A DNA stretch of 64,000 nucleotides from Paenibacillus sp. LHD-117 (GTDB lineage: Bacteria; Bacillota; Bacilli; Paenibacillales; Paenibacillaceae), in NCBI RefSeq assembly GCF_030929555.1, contig NZ_JAVFVT010000018.1, forward strand, positions 1 through 64,000. The letters are read 5' to 3'. Below the pieces are notes generated by a model. It was not told the DNA's origin and did no database searches. It saw only the letters and a program-made list of their open reading frames with translations. The translations under genes were made by a program, and so were the position numbers. This document shows, one piece after another, positions 51,199-60,946 of this stretch (position 1 is its first letter; each line of letters begins with the position of its first letter).

Positions 51199-52409
51199 TA
51201 GGCAAGACCTCCGGCGGCGCGCAGCCGACGGGCGATTACGTCCATGATCCGAACGGCGGTCTCGCGCTTGGACAAGAGAGGCAGAGCTTCCACAAGACCT
51301 TCCGGCCCGTACACCTGCACCGCGTTCGTGTCCACGTTGAAGCCGGAGCCTTCGGCGCTGACGTCGTTCGCGACGATCAGATCGCAGTTTTTGCGCTTCA
51401 GCTTGTCCAGCGCGTACCGCTCGACATCCTGCGTCTCCGCAGCGAAGCCGACGAGCAGCTGATGCGTCTTCCGTTCCCCGAGCGTCTGCAAAATATCGGT
51501 CGTCCGCTCCAGCTCCAGCACGAGCCGCTCGCCGGTTTTTTTCAGCTTCTGGTCGTACGTCTGGACGGGACGATAGTCGGCGACCGCCGCAGCTTTAACG
51601 ACGACATCCGTCTCCGGGTACAGAGACAGCACGGCTTCCAGCATCCCTTGCGCCGAATCCGCCCGAATGACCTGTACGCCCGCCGGCGCCTGCGCCGTCG
51701 TCCGGCCGGCTACGACCGTCACTTCAGCCCCCATGAGCCGCGCCGCCTCCGCGATCGCGAATCCCATTTTGCCGGAGGAATCGTTCGTCAAGTACCGGAC
51801 GGGATCGAGCCTCTCGATCGTCCCGCCTGCCGTCACGAGCACTTTCTTCCCGCTCAAAATGCCGCTTCGCGCAAACCAGGCGCCGATGGCCGCCGCTATG
51901 TCTTCCGGCTCCGCGAGCCTCCCCTTCGCCACGTAACCGCAGGCGAGCTGTCCCGTGCCGGGCTCCACGAACATCGCTCCGCGCGATGCGAGCAATTCCA
52001 TGTTATGCACGACGGCGGGATGTTCATACATATGTACGTTCATGGCTGGCGCGATCAACAGCGGACATGTCGCGGCCAGCAAAGTCGTGCTCAACATGTC
52101 GTCCGCAATGCCGTTCGCCAGCTTGGCGATGCTGTTCGCCGTCGCGGGAGCGACGACGATCAGATCGGCGTGATCGGCCAGATGGATATGGGAGACGACG
52201 GACGGGTCGCGTTCGTCGAACGTATCGATATGCACGGCGTTTCGCGACAACGTCTGCAGCGTGAGCGGCGTGATGAACCGGGTCGCGGATTCCGTCATGA
52301 TGACATGGACATCCGCGCCCGCTTGCACCAGCTTGCTGCATAACGCAGCGCCTTTGTAGGCGGCGATGCCGCCGGTAATGCCGAGCACTATTCTTTTCCC
52401 CTGAATCAT
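51198..52409 (-). CDS. coaBC: Bifunctional phosphopantothenoylcysteine decarboxylase/ligase
   Basis: The 403-residue fusion has CoaC (about 1-180, flavin-dependent decarboxylase; PAMNVHMYEHPAV has the active-site asparagine) and CoaB (about 185-403, with TAGGTIERLDPVRYLTND and the KxKK-type loop KLKKTGE). It carries out two steps of coenzyme A synthesis. AGGAG lies 7 nt before the ATG. In B. subtilis rpoZ comes directly before it; here a BstA-like gene and a DUF6157 gene lie between. Confidence 0.96.
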   Translation of the reverse strand: MIQGKRIVLGITGGIAAYKGAALCSKLVQAGADVHVIMTESATRFITPLTLQTLSRNAVHIDTFDERDPSVVSHIHLADHADLIVVAPATANSIAKLANGIADDMLSTTLLAATCPLLIAPAMNVHMYEHPAVVHNMELLASRGAMFVEPGTGQLACGYVAKGRLAEPEDIAAAIGAWFARSGILSGKKVLVTAGGTIERLDPVRYLTNDSSGKMGFAIAEAARLMGAEVTVVAGRTTAQAPAGVQVIRADSAQGMLEAVLSLYPETDVVVKAAAVADYRPVQTYDQKLKKTGERLVLELERTTDILQTLGERKTHQLLVGFAAETQDVERYALDKLKRKNCDLIVANDVSAEGSGFNVDTNAVQVYGPEGLVEALPLLSKRETAVRIMDVIARRLRAAGGLA

Positions 52410-52466
52410 GATGCCACTCCTATTCGATGCGTTTTCCGCGCTGCTTTGGATTTTGCGACGCTTTTC

Positions 52467-52991
52467 TCACCAATCCATGCGTTCGCGCAAATTCGTGATA
52501 TGAGAAAGATGATGCCTGCCGTGCCAAGCGACAAAACCCAGGAAATAGGATAGCTTCAACTGGCTGCCCCGCTCGGGATGGTAAAATTCCCGGTCGAACT
52601 GGGAACGCTCCATGGATCGCAGCAACAGCGACCAACGCGCGTACAACGCTTCGATCATGGCGAGGCTGATTTCGGGTGACGCTTTCAAACTATCCGGCGT
52701 CTCGGCCCAGAGGCTTTCGTCGAACGGCTTGATGGTCGGGTTCGATTCCGTTAGCGCCAGCTTGAATCGCGTAAAGCAGTTCATGCCCGCGTCCGCGAGG
52801 TGATGCGTCACCTGCCTGATCGTCCATCCCCCCGTCCGGTACGGCGTATCCAGCTGTTCCTCGGTAAGCCCGTCGAGCGCGGCTCTAAGCTGAGCAGGCA
52901 ACTGCTCGATTTGGGTCATCCATTTCTCCCGCTGCGCGGGGTTCATGCCCTCGAATTGATACCGTCCAATCGGATAACGCAATTGCTCCAT
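52467..52991 (-). CDS. YfiT/BstA-family bacillithiol transferase-like protein
   Basis: The 174-residue protein is a DinB-fold metal-dependent protein of the YfiT/BstA group, often annotated as putative metal-dependent hydrolase or bacillithiol S-transferase. It opens LRYPIGRYQFEG, and the family metal histidines lie in TIRQVTHHLAD (about 66-76) and FVAWHGRHHLSHI (about 152-164). GGGAGGG lies 6 nt before the ATG at 52991. It lies between rpoZ and coaBC, which are adjacent in B. subtilis, so it is an insertion in the conserved block. It may conjugate bacillithiol to electrophiles. Confidence 0.85.
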   Translation of the reverse strand: MEQLRYPIGRYQFEGMNPAQREKWMTQIEQLPAQLRAALDGLTEEQLDTPYRTGGWTIRQVTHHLADAGMNCFTRFKLALTESNPTIKPFDESLWAETPDSLKASPEISLAMIEALYARWSLLLRSMERSQFDREFYHPERGSQLKLSYFLGFVAWHGRHHLSHITNLRERMDW

Positions 52992-53125
52992 TAGAAACCC
53001 TCCCAAGTGTAAACGACTGGCGCCGTCCTTCGGCGGCAAAAGCTCACGTTACGTTTCGGCTTTTCTGTCTTCGGAAGCATTCTACTCTCTCCATATCATA
53101 CCATAACGCGGGTCAAAAACTAGCT

Positions 53126-53584
53126 CTATTCCTTGCCTTTCCCTATCGTCGCCTGCTTAATCCGGCTGCTTCGGATCGCGTTCTGAAGCTCCAGCTCCGA
53201 CGCCTCGCCCGCTTCGACGAAGGCGCCGTATTGCTCGGTTTCCATCCCGTAGAGGGCGATTCTGCCTTCCTCGTTGAAATGGAAGCCCCAGCCGAACTTC
53301 TTCGTCAGTTGGGATGCCCTCATGCACGGATGATTCCTGTCAAGCAGCTCCTTGCGCGCAGCCGCGAGCTCTTCCTCGTCAAGCGTGTCCAGCAATCCCT
53401 TGTGCCGAATATATACCTCGAACAGCTGCTCTTCAAACGTATAACGATACGGATGCTCCGACAAAAGCTCGTACTGGATCACATGCGACGGCTTGTCCTG
53501 ACGTTTCTGCACCGGAATGACGCCGAGTTCGACAGGACAATCCGAGGCCACGCGAACGAACATATTGCACCAGTGACGCTGCAA
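53126..53584 (-). CDS. DUF6157 family protein
   Basis: The 152-residue protein carries the DUF6157 signature: VASDCPVELGVIP near residue 10, KPSHVIQYELLSEHPYRYT, and FGWGFHFNEEGRIALYG further on. Members are cytoplasmic proteins of unknown function. The TTG at 53584 has GAGGAG 8 nt upstream; a GTG at 53593 lies too near that site. It belongs to the same strand and insertion as the BstA-like gene, between rpoZ and coaBC. Confidence 0.8.
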   Translation of the reverse strand: MQRHWCNMFVRVASDCPVELGVIPVQKRQDKPSHVIQYELLSEHPYRYTFEEQLFEVYIRHKGLLDTLDEEELAAARKELLDRNHPCMRASQLTKKFGWGFHFNEEGRIALYGMETEQYGAFVEAGEASELELQNAIRSSRIKQATIGKGKE

Positions 53585-53685
53585 GTCTCTCACTCCTCTT
53601 CGGATATAGGCATGGCGGCGAACCGCTTGTACAAAAAAAGGAGCGCCCCAGTTGCAAGCATCTCCTTTTTGCGAATCGTATTCAA

Positions 53686-53895
53686 TTAGTCTTCTTTGAT
53701 TTCGACTTTCTCTACTTGAATGATATCGCCGTAAATTTCTTCGAGGGCGACGCCTACGAACTTGTGCGAACGCGGATTCGCGAGCTCCGACTTCTCGCCG
53801 TTGCGCAGCATGCGAGCTCTTCTGGAAGCAGCGACGACAAGCGTATACTTGCTGTCTACTTTCTTCACCATTTCGTCAATGGATGGATATAACAT
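53686..53895 (-). CDS. rpoZ: DNA-directed RNA polymerase subunit omega
   Basis: The 69-residue protein is the omega subunit, with LYPSIDEMVKKVDSKYTLVVAASRRARML as its N-terminus (Arg/Ala-rich RRAR in the core helix) and the conserved EIYGDIIQVEK end. It aids assembly of RNA polymerase. It lies 16 nt after gmk, as in B. subtilis. An imperfect hairpin with T-run after the stop (about 53632-53672) may end transcription, but it is weak. Confidence 0.96.
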   Translation of the reverse strand: MLYPSIDEMVKKVDSKYTLVVAASRRARMLRNGEKSELANPRSHKFVGVALEEIYGDIIQVEKVEIKED

Positions 53896-53911
53896 GGCTA
53901 ATTCTCCTCAC

Positions 53912-54532
53912 TCAAGCTTTCTCGATTGCGGTCTTTAATCCGGATACGTAAGGAACGAACCGTTCCCTGCGGCAATGCTCCGCCACGATAATGCTCCGGA
54001 TGCGGTCGCAGGCCGCGTCGATCTCGTCATTCATAACGGCATAGTCATAGTGCTGCAGCAGGTTCATCTCTTCCACGGCAACGTTCATCCGCGTATTGAT
54101 CGTATCCTGCGATTCCGTGCCCCTGCCCGTAATTCGTTGCTTGAGCTCGTCCAGAGACGGAGGCAGCAGGAAAATGAAGATCGCTTCCGGAAATTTTTCC
54201 TTAACCTTCAGCGCTCCCTGCACTTCGATTTCGAGAATGACGTCCTTGCCGCTTGCCAGCGTCTTGTCCACGAAGTCCCGCGGCGTCCCGTAATAATTGC
54301 CCACGTACTCGGCATGCTCCAGAAGCGCGTCGTTCGCGATCATAGCCTGGAACTGCTCCCGGCTCTTAAAAAAATAATTGACGCCGTCTATCTCGCCCTG
54401 CCTCGGCTGCCTCGTCGTTGCCGACACGGAATACACGATCTCCGGCATTCTGCCGCGCAGCGCGGTGCATACCGTGCCTTTCCCCACTCCGGCAGGACCG
54501 GACAAAACAATTAACAATCCCATTTGTTCCAT
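53912..54532 (-). CDS. gmk: Guanylate kinase
   Basis: The 206-residue protein phosphorylates GMP to GDP with ATP. It has P-loop [10 protein letters not shown] (about residues 11-20), TTRQPRQGE and the GMP-binding [10 protein letters not shown] region. The start at 54532 gives the usual length; an ATG nine bases later has better spacing to GGGGAG. It lies 11 nt downstream of remA and upstream of rpoZ, a standard ylo-block order. Confidence 0.96.
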   Translation of the reverse strand: MEQMGLLIVLSGPAGVGKGTVCTALRGRMPEIVYSVSATTRQPRQGEIDGVNYFFKSREQFQAMIANDALLEHAEYVGNYYGTPRDFVDKTLASGKDVILEIEVQGALKVKEKFPEAIFIFLLPPSLDELKQRITGRGTESQDTINTRMNVAVEEMNLLQHYDYAVMNDEIDAACDRIRSIIVAEHCRRERFVPYVSGLKTAIEKA

Positions 54533-54543
54533 AGCTCCCCGTA

Positions 54544-54804
54544 CTATTCGTCGTTATCGTCATCCTTGGTGGATAACCGGTGGGCAACCGTCTCCGGCTG
54601 CACCGCAGATAAAATAACATGATCGCTGTCCGTAATAATGACCGCGCGCGTCCTACGACCGTATGTGGCGTCGATTAACATATGCCGGTCGCGTGCCTCC
54701 TGAATGATCCGTTTGATAGGAGCCGATTCCGGACTAACGATAGAAATGATACGATTCGCCGATACGATATTGCCGAATCCGATATTAATGAGCTTAATAG
54801 CCAA
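54544..54804 (-). CDS. remA: Extracellular matrix regulatory protein RemA
   Basis: The 86-residue protein matches RemA in length and sequence: [20 protein letters not shown] at the start, then [16 protein letters not shown] and [14 protein letters not shown]. RemA is a DNA-binding regulator of biofilm matrix and osmolyte genes in Bacilli. The start is TTG at 54804, with GGAGGGGG 7 nt upstream. It begins the remA-gmk-rpoZ transcript. The hairpin repeat D lies upstream. The yloC-type gene that precedes remA in B. subtilis is not found in this window. Confidence 0.93.
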   Translation of the reverse strand: MAIKLINIGFGNIVSANRIISIVSPESAPIKRIIQEARDRHMLIDATYGRRTRAVIITDSDHVILSAVQPETVAHRLSTKDDDNDE

Positions 54805-54920
54805 GCCAGGTCCCCCTCCGCGCCTACGGTCATACCTATGCGCACTTTCCCATTCATTCTCCACATGACAGAACCATTGCACTATTGTTGACAAGAAAAG
54901 GATGGAGCATACGTTTCCAC

Positions 54921-55002
54921 AAATACAGAGAAAGTATATCATTCGCCATACTTTCTCTATATTTCTCGGAATGAAACGCTCCGCCAAAGGACGGCGACAG
55001 CC
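54921..55002 (-). repeat. Dispersed hairpin repeat, copy D
   Basis: This is the inverted counterpart of copy C at 39567-39653. On the minus strand it reads GGCTGTCGCCGTCCTTTGGCGG, TTTCATTCCGAG and AAATATAGAGAAAGTAT, then the inverted arm ATATACTTTCTCTGTATTT. It lies in the 290-nt gap between the MTHFR gene and remA, whose other bases hold nothing recognisable. Confidence 0.75.
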
Positions 55003-55094
55003 GTTTCACGTTGCCTCGCTCCAACTGTACGCCCTATTTTAATTGATTTTGGCCGCATGAACAAGCAAAAATTAGATACGAGGCGGTTTTGGCT

Positions 55095-57008
55095 CTATTT
55101 TGAGCGTAATTGTTTCGTATTCTGCCACACATATTCGGTCAGTTGCACCGCCATGTCATAGAACATAAACGGCGTAATCAGGTAGATTCCGTTAAAGTGA
55201 GGAAGCGCGGCGTCCAGCAGTTCCTGCGCGATGCGCACGCCTTCCGCCCGGCCCGCTTCGCCCTCGAGTCCCGACATGCGGCTGCGCACCTCGTCCGAAA
55301 GCTGGATGCCCGGCACCTCGTTATGAAGATACTCGGCGTTCCGTCCGTTGGCGAGCGGCATGATTCCGATGAACACGGGCACGTCCAAATGTTTGGTCGA
55401 CTCCGCGATTCGCTCGATCAGCAGAGGATCGTAGACCGGCTGGGTCATGATGTAATCGGCGCCGGAAGCGATCTTGCGCTCCAGCCTCTGCACAGCCTTG
55501 TCGAGATGTTTGACGTTCGGATTAAACGCCGCTCCTACTACGAACTTCGCGCGCTGCTTGAGCGGCTTGCCCGAGAACGCGATGCCGTCGTTCAGCTGCT
55601 TGATCATGCGGATCATCTCGAACGAAGTGAGGTCGTAGACGGAGCTCGAATCCGGCAAGTCGCCGAAGCGCGCCGGATCGCCCGTCACGGCAAGCACATG
55701 GTCGATGCCGAGCGCGTCAAGCCCCATCATATGGGACTGCGTGCCGATCAGGTTGCGGTCCCGGCAGGCAATGTGAACGAGCGGACGGATGTCGACGCGT
55801 TCCTTGAGCAGCGCCGCTAGCGCCAAATTGCTCATCCGGGTGACGGCCAGCGAGTTGTCCGCCATTGTTATCGCGTCCGCGTGCGCTTCCTTCAGCGCGG
55901 CGGCGCCGGCCATAAACTTGCCGATGTCAAGATCGCGCGGCGGATCCAGCTCGACAATGACCGTGTGACGCTGCTTCACCAGCTCGACGATATTCGGCGC
56001 CGTGTCGCCGATTCCGCCGGTAGGCGGCTCGATGACGGCGATCGCCGGTTCCTCGGCTCGGCCAGAAGGCTTATGTTCGGCAGCGCTTGACAGCGCCTGC
56101 GCGATGTTATCCTTATTCGGCTCATAGCCTGCAAGCGCGGCAGCCATCGCGGCTACATGCTCGGGCGTCGTGCCGCAGCAGCCGCCGATAATGCGAACGC
56201 CGCGGTCCGCGAACCGCTTTGCGCTTTCCGCGAAGTATTCCGGTCCCGCGGAATACGTGTATTTGCCATCGACATAATCGGGAATACCCGCGTTCGGATA
56301 GACGGACATCGGAATCGAATCCGGCATGTTGTCGATGGAATCGATCGCCCGCATGATCCCGTTCGGACCGCTGCGGCAGTTGAAGCCGACGACGTCGGCG
56401 CCGAGCTCCGTCAATTCGCGGAAGGCATCCGCGAGGGCGACGCCGTCCAGCGTTCGGCCTACGTCTTCCACCGCGAACTGGCAGATGACCGCAACGTCCG
56501 ACAGGCTGCGCGCGATCGACAGCGCCAGCTTCATCTCCTCCAGGTCGTAGAACGTCTCCAAGAGCAAGCCGTCCACGCCTTCTTCCAATAAAGCTTTCAT
56601 CTGAAGCTCGTACGCGTCGGCCACCAGCGCCGTGCGCAGGTTCTTGAGCTTGCCGTCGCGGATCGAACCGACGGCGCCTACGACGTAGGCGTCTGCCCCG
56701 ACCGCCGAACGCGCGATTCGGACGCCCGCCCGGTTGATCGCCTCCATCTCGCCCTCAAGGCCGTACTTCGACAGCTTGACCAGATTCGCCGAGAACGTGT
56801 TCGTCTCGATGACGCGGGCGCCCGCTTCGTAATACTTGCGGTGGACGTTCTCGATGACGTCCGGTTTCAGCACGTTAAATTCTTCGTATGAAACGCCAAC
56901 GGGGAACCCCATCTGATACAGATAGGTTCCCATCGCTCCGTCGCCGGGCAAGATGCGCTCGGCCAGCGCATCCCGCAAATTCGGCTTATGAGTAAGCGCG
57001 CCGCCCAT
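55095..57008 (-). CDS. Bifunctional homocysteine S-methyltransferase/methylenetetrahydrofolate reductase (YitJ)
   Basis: The 637-residue fusion has an N-terminal homocysteine S-methyltransferase domain (about 1-310), with GDGAMGTYL at the start and zinc cysteines in GFNCRSGP (about residue 205) and GGCCGTTPEH (about 271-280), then a C-terminal MTHFR (about 345-637) with TGDPARFGD and QPVYDP. It links methionine synthesis with folate one-carbon transfer. It starts 10 nt after dapF on the minus strand. B. subtilis yitJ is elsewhere, so this location differs from the ylo reference. The gap to remA carries repeat D. Confidence 0.93.
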   Translation of the reverse strand: MGGALTHKPNLRDALAERILPGDGAMGTYLYQMGFPVGVSYEEFNVLKPDVIENVHRKYYEAGARVIETNTFSANLVKLSKYGLEGEMEAINRAGVRIARSAVGADAYVVGAVGSIRDGKLKNLRTALVADAYELQMKALLEEGVDGLLLETFYDLEEMKLALSIARSLSDVAVICQFAVEDVGRTLDGVALADAFRELTELGADVVGFNCRSGPNGIMRAIDSIDNMPDSIPMSVYPNAGIPDYVDGKYTYSAGPEYFAESAKRFADRGVRIIGGCCGTTPEHVAAMAAALAGYEPNKDNIAQALSSAAEHKPSGRAEEPAIAVIEPPTGGIGDTAPNIVELVKQRHTVIVELDPPRDLDIGKFMAGAAALKEAHADAITMADNSLAVTRMSNLALAALLKERVDIRPLVHIACRDRNLIGTQSHMMGLDALGIDHVLAVTGDPARFGDLPDSSSVYDLTSFEMIRMIKQLNDGIAFSGKPLKQRAKFVVGAAFNPNVKHLDKAVQRLERKIASGADYIMTQPVYDPLLIERIAESTKHLDVPVFIGIMPLANGRNAEYLHNEVPGIQLSDEVRSRMSGLEGEAGRAEGVRIAQELLDAALPHFNGIYLITPFMFYDMAVQLTEYVWQNTKQLRSK

Positions 57009-57018
57009 CAGGCGACAC

Positions 57019-57852
57019 CTACAAGGCCCCGCGGAATACTTCCGCGGCAGGCCCGGTCATGTAAACGTGATTATCGGCTTCGTTCCACTCGATCAGCAGA
57101 TCCCCGCCTTTGAGCGAGACCGTGGCGGCACGGTCCGTCGCGCCCGTCAGCACGGAAGCGACGAGCGTCGCGCAGGCGCCGGTGCCGCAAGCGAGCGTCG
57201 GGCCCGCTCCACGTTCCCATACGCGCATATCGGCTTGCGAACGGGAATTGACCGTGACGAATTCGACGTTGATCTTGCGCGGGAACATCGGATGCGTCTC
57301 CAGCTTCGGCCCCCATGTGTCGAGGTCGAAATTCACGGCATCGTCCACGTAGATGACGCAGTGCGGATTGCCCATCGATACGGCCGTGAACGCGAACGTC
57401 CTGCCGTCCACTTCGATCGGATGTTCGATGACGCGTTCCGCGTCCACCGTCGTCGGAACCTGCAACCCTTGCAGAATCGGCTCGCCCATGTCGACGCGCA
57501 CGGTTTGCACTTTGTTGCCTTCCCCGATGGTCAGCTGCACTTTCTGCACGCCCGCTCCGAGTGTCTCGATCGTAATTTCCTCTTGGTTCGTGAGACCGTT
57601 ATCGTAGACGTACTTCGCGACGCAGCGAATCGCGTTGCCGCATTGCTCCGCTTCCGAGCCGTCGGAATTGATGATTCGCATGCGGAAGTCCGCCTTTTCG
57701 GACGGCAAAATATAAACAAGGCCGTCGGCTCCGATGCCGAAGAACCGGTTGCACAGATCAAGCGCCAGCTCGGACGCGTTGTCCGGCAGCTGACGCTCGC
57801 CTTCCACTACAATAAAGTCGTTCCCCAAGCCATGCATCTTCGTAAAGTTCAT
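57019..57852 (-). CDS. dapF: Diaminopimelate epimerase
   Basis: The 277-residue protein converts LL- to meso-diaminopimelate for lysine and cell wall. The two catalytic cysteines are seen in QCGNAIRC (about residue 73-80) and ACGTGACA (about 221-228). The start KMHGLGNDFIVVE is typical. It has a candidate promoter at 57895-57923 and lies 10 nt upstream of the methyltransferase/MTHFR gene, so the two may be co-transcribed. Confidence 0.96.
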   Translation of the reverse strand: MNFTKMHGLGNDFIVVEGERQLPDNASELALDLCNRFFGIGADGLVYILPSEKADFRMRIINSDGSEAEQCGNAIRCVAKYVYDNGLTNQEEITIETLGAGVQKVQLTIGEGNKVQTVRVDMGEPILQGLQVPTTVDAERVIEHPIEVDGRTFAFTAVSMGNPHCVIYVDDAVNFDLDTWGPKLETHPMFPRKINVEFVTVNSRSQADMRVWERGAGPTLACGTGACATLVASVLTGATDRAATVSLKGGDLLIEWNEADNHVYMTGPAAEVFRGAL

Positions 57853-57894
57853 CTATCGCTCTCTCCTTATACCGCAACCTAGTATGCGTGAAAT

Positions 57895-57923
57895 CTATTA
57901 TCATTCATACTAGCATACCGCAA
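57895..57923 (-). promoter_or_regulatory. Candidate promoter of dapF
   Basis: TTGCGG (57923-57918) and TAATAG (57900-57895) lie 17 nt apart on the minus strand. An inverted repeat CTAGTATG/CATACTAG overlaps the region. Confidence 0.4.
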
Positions 57924-57973
57924 TATAAGGAGAAACGCTATTCACATTTTGCATCAACATTTGCACTAATTCC

Positions 57974-60754
57974 TTATCTTGACGCCGTTTGCGGACCTAG
58001 CGGCCACTTGCTGTTCGACTTGCGCTTCGACTTGCCGAGCACGCTGCCGATACCCATCACGAAGGTAGGAATGCCGGCGGCGACGAAGACGAGACACCAT
58101 TCGCGGAGGCCGATCGGCACGGTTTTGAAGATCGGCTGCAGAGCTTCGATATACAGGACGCCTACCATGAGGAGCAAGGACGATAACACGGCGAGCACCA
58201 AATATTTGTTCTGGAACGGGTTGCGGTGGAAGATCGATCTTGAGCTCCGGCAGTCGAACACATGGATCAGCTGCGCCATGACGAGCGTCGCGAAAGCGAC
58301 CGTCTGCGCGGTCATCAGACCTTGCGCGTCGTTCCCTTCTTCCACCAGCGTGATCCAGAACGCGCCTAACGTGCAGATGCCGATCAGGATGCCCCGGCTA
58401 ATGATTTTCCACCCCAGCCTGCGGGCGAAAATATTTTCTTTGGCCGGCCTCGGCTTCTGCTGCATCAAATCTTTCTCCGCCTGGTCGACCCCAAGCGCCA
58501 TCGCCGGCAAGCCGTCCGTGACCAGGTTGACCCATAGGATCTGGATCGGGACGAGCGGCAGCGGAAGACCCGCCATCATCGCGAGGAACATGACCAAGAT
58601 TTCGCCTACATTAGAAGCGAGAAGATAGCGGATGAATTTGCGGATATTCTCGTAGATGCCCCGGCCCTCCTCGATGGCGGCGACGATCGTAGAGAAGTTG
58701 TCGTCGCTGAGCACGAGCGCGGATGCTTCCTTCGACACATCCGTGCCGGTGATCCCCATCGCGATGCCGATATCCGCCGCTTTGATCGCGGGCGCGTCAT
58801 TTACGCCGTCACCGGTCATCGCCACGGTATGCCCCCTGCGCTGCAGCGCCTTCACGATTCTCAGCTTGTGTTCGGGCGAGACGCGGGCGTACACGCTGAT
58901 CTGATCGGCTTGCTTCTCCAGCTGCTCGTCGCTCATCTCTTCCAGCTGCTTGCCGGTCACGGAGATCGCGCCTCTGGTCATGATGCCTAGCTGGCCCGCG
59001 ATCGCTTCCGCGGTCAACTGGTGGTCGCCGGTAATCATGACCGTCTTGATACCCGCCCTGCGGCAAGTCGCGATCGCGTCCTTCACTTCGCGGCGAGGCG
59101 GGTCGATCATGCCGGTCAGGCCGATGAAGACGAGGCCGTTCTCCACGTCGGACTCGCTCTCACTTTTGTCGGCGGCGCGCATGTCCCTGTAAGCGAGGCC
59201 TAGAACCCTCAGCGCGGACTGAGCCATCGCTTCGCCCGCTTCGGCGCATTTCCGCTTCAGCGTCGCCGTGAACGGCACGACCTTGCCATCCCATAACACG
59301 TAGGAGCAATGCTCCATGAGGAGATCCGGGGCGCCTTTCGTGCAGATGAGCCGCCCCCCTTGATGGGAGACAATGACGGACATCCGCTTCCGCTCGGAAT
59401 CGAACGGGAATTCCTTCTCACGTTTGTAGAGCATTTCGAGCGACTTCGCCGAGGAACCGAGCTTCGTCGCGAGCACCGCGAGCGCCCCTTCGGTCGGATC
59501 GCCCTTGAGCCGCCATTCGGCAACCGGCTCCGCTCCTTTTCGCCGCTTCGCCTGCTGCTCTTCCACCCGCTCCACTTGGGCGTTGTTGCACAAGGCGCCG
59601 ACTTGCAGCAGCCGCTTCAAATGCAGATCGTGTTTCGGGTCGACCGCGTTGCCGTTCTCATAGATCGCGCCAGTCGGGTCGTACCCTTCGCCGCTTACTT
59701 CCAGCCTTCGGTCGCTGAGCCATACGTGGGTTACCGTCATTTTGTTCTGCGTCAGCGTACCGGTCTTGTCGGAACAAATGACCGAAGCGCAGCCGAGCGT
59801 CTCGACGGAAGGAAGCTTCCGGACGATCGCCTTCCGCTTGATCATGCGCTGCACGCCGAGCGAGAGCGCGATCGTCACGATGGCGGGCAGTCCTTCCGGA
59901 ATGGCGGCTACCGCCAGGCTGACGCCGGCGAGGAACATGCCGTATGCAGGCTGGCCGTGCAGAATGCCCGCGACGACGACCATAATCGTGAGGCCGATCG
60001 CGACAATGATCAGCAGCTTGCCGAGCTGCTCCAGACGGTGCTGAAGCGGCGTCTCCATCGATTCGGTCGACTGGATGAGGCCTGCGATCTTGCCCATCTC
60101 CGTTCCCATGCCCGTCCGGACGACGATGCCCTTCGCGGTCCCGCGCGTCAGCATCGTCCCCATGAAGCCGATGTTCCGCTGATCCCCCAGCGGCAGATCG
60201 GCGTCCGCAATAGGCGCGGCATACTTGCCGACGGGCACCGATTCCCCCGTGAGCGCGGATTCTTCCGCGTAACAGCTGTTCGTTTCGATGAGGCGCAGAT
60301 CGGCGGGAATGCGGTCGCCGCTTTCCAGATAGACGACATCGCCGGCTACAAGCTCCCTTGCGGCCACCGTTACGAGCTCCCCGCTGCGCAATACTTTGGC
60401 AGAAGGGGCCGAAAGCTCCTTAAGCGCGCGAAGCGAACGTTCGGCGCGGAATTCCTGCACGAAGCCGAGCACCGCATTAATGACGATAATGGCGATAATC
60501 GTGATGGCGTCCAAATATTCGCCAAGCAGTCCGGATATGAGCGTAGCCCCCATCAAGATCAGCACCATAAAATCTTTGAATTGGTTCAAAAACAACAAAA
60601 TCGGCGGTACCCGCTTCCCCTCGGTCAGCTCGTTGTAGCCGAGCTCCTCCAGCCGCTCGGCAACGGCGGACGGCCTGAGGCCCTCCTGCAGCGAGCTGTT
60701 CAGCTTCTCGGCCAATTCGCCCGCGCCATATTGATGCCATTTCATTTGTTCCAT
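57974..60754 (-). CDS. yloB: Calcium-translocating P-type ATPase (YloB type)
   Basis: The 926-residue protein is a P2A ATPase that exports Ca2+ at the membrane. The actuator domain has [10 protein letters not shown], membrane helix 4 has [11 protein letters not shown], the phosphorylation site is [12 protein letters not shown] (about residue 331), the nucleotide site is CTKGAPD, and the hinge is [11 protein letters not shown]. Two amphipathic N-terminal segments and ten membrane helices fit the SERCA-type length. GGAGGG precedes the ATG. It is divergent from rqcH, the arrangement yloA-yloB of B. subtilis with altered orientation. Confidence 0.95.
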   Translation of the reverse strand: MEQMKWHQYGAGELAEKLNSSLQEGLRPSAVAERLEELGYNELTEGKRVPPILLFLNQFKDFMVLILMGATLISGLLGEYLDAITIIAIIVINAVLGFVQEFRAERSLRALKELSAPSAKVLRSGELVTVAARELVAGDVVYLESGDRIPADLRLIETNSCYAEESALTGESVPVGKYAAPIADADLPLGDQRNIGFMGTMLTRGTAKGIVVRTGMGTEMGKIAGLIQSTESMETPLQHRLEQLGKLLIIVAIGLTIMVVVAGILHGQPAYGMFLAGVSLAVAAIPEGLPAIVTIALSLGVQRMIKRKAIVRKLPSVETLGCASVICSDKTGTLTQNKMTVTHVWLSDRRLEVSGEGYDPTGAIYENGNAVDPKHDLHLKRLLQVGALCNNAQVERVEEQQAKRRKGAEPVAEWRLKGDPTEGALAVLATKLGSSAKSLEMLYKREKEFPFDSERKRMSVIVSHQGGRLICTKGAPDLLMEHCSYVLWDGKVVPFTATLKRKCAEAGEAMAQSALRVLGLAYRDMRAADKSESESDVENGLVFIGLTGMIDPPRREVKDAIATCRRAGIKTVMITGDHQLTAEAIAGQLGIMTRGAISVTGKQLEEMSDEQLEKQADQISVYARVSPEHKLRIVKALQRRGHTVAMTGDGVNDAPAIKAADIGIAMGITGTDVSKEASALVLSDDNFSTIVAAIEEGRGIYENIRKFIRYLLASNVGEILVMFLAMMAGLPLPLVPIQILWVNLVTDGLPAMALGVDQAEKDLMQQKPRPAKENIFARRLGWKIISRGILIGICTLGAFWITLVEEGNDAQGLMTAQTVAFATLVMAQLIHVFDCRSSRSIFHRNPFQNKYLVLAVLSSLLLMVGVLYIEALQPIFKTVPIGLREWCLVFVAAGIPTFVMGIGSVLGKSKRKSNSKWPLGPQTASR

Positions 60755-60946
60755 TGTACGACTCCCTCCCGTATGTTGCCGGTCCAGCGGACAGCCTTTT
60801 CAGAACATCTTGAACAAGCACTTCTAGGGTAAATGTATTCGGACAGGTTATAAATTATCCCACGAAATATATCGCGGGCACTTAAGTTTTTGTTCCGAAT
60901 ATGGCATGATAGAGTCATACTGCTGGAAGAGAGGTACATAAGCACA

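Noticed and set aside
59309-60832. A 507-codon plus-strand frame over the Ca2+-ATPase gene
   Set aside because: The minus-strand P-type ATPase has all motifs; the plus frame has no recognisable domain and reflects the GC-rich codon pattern.
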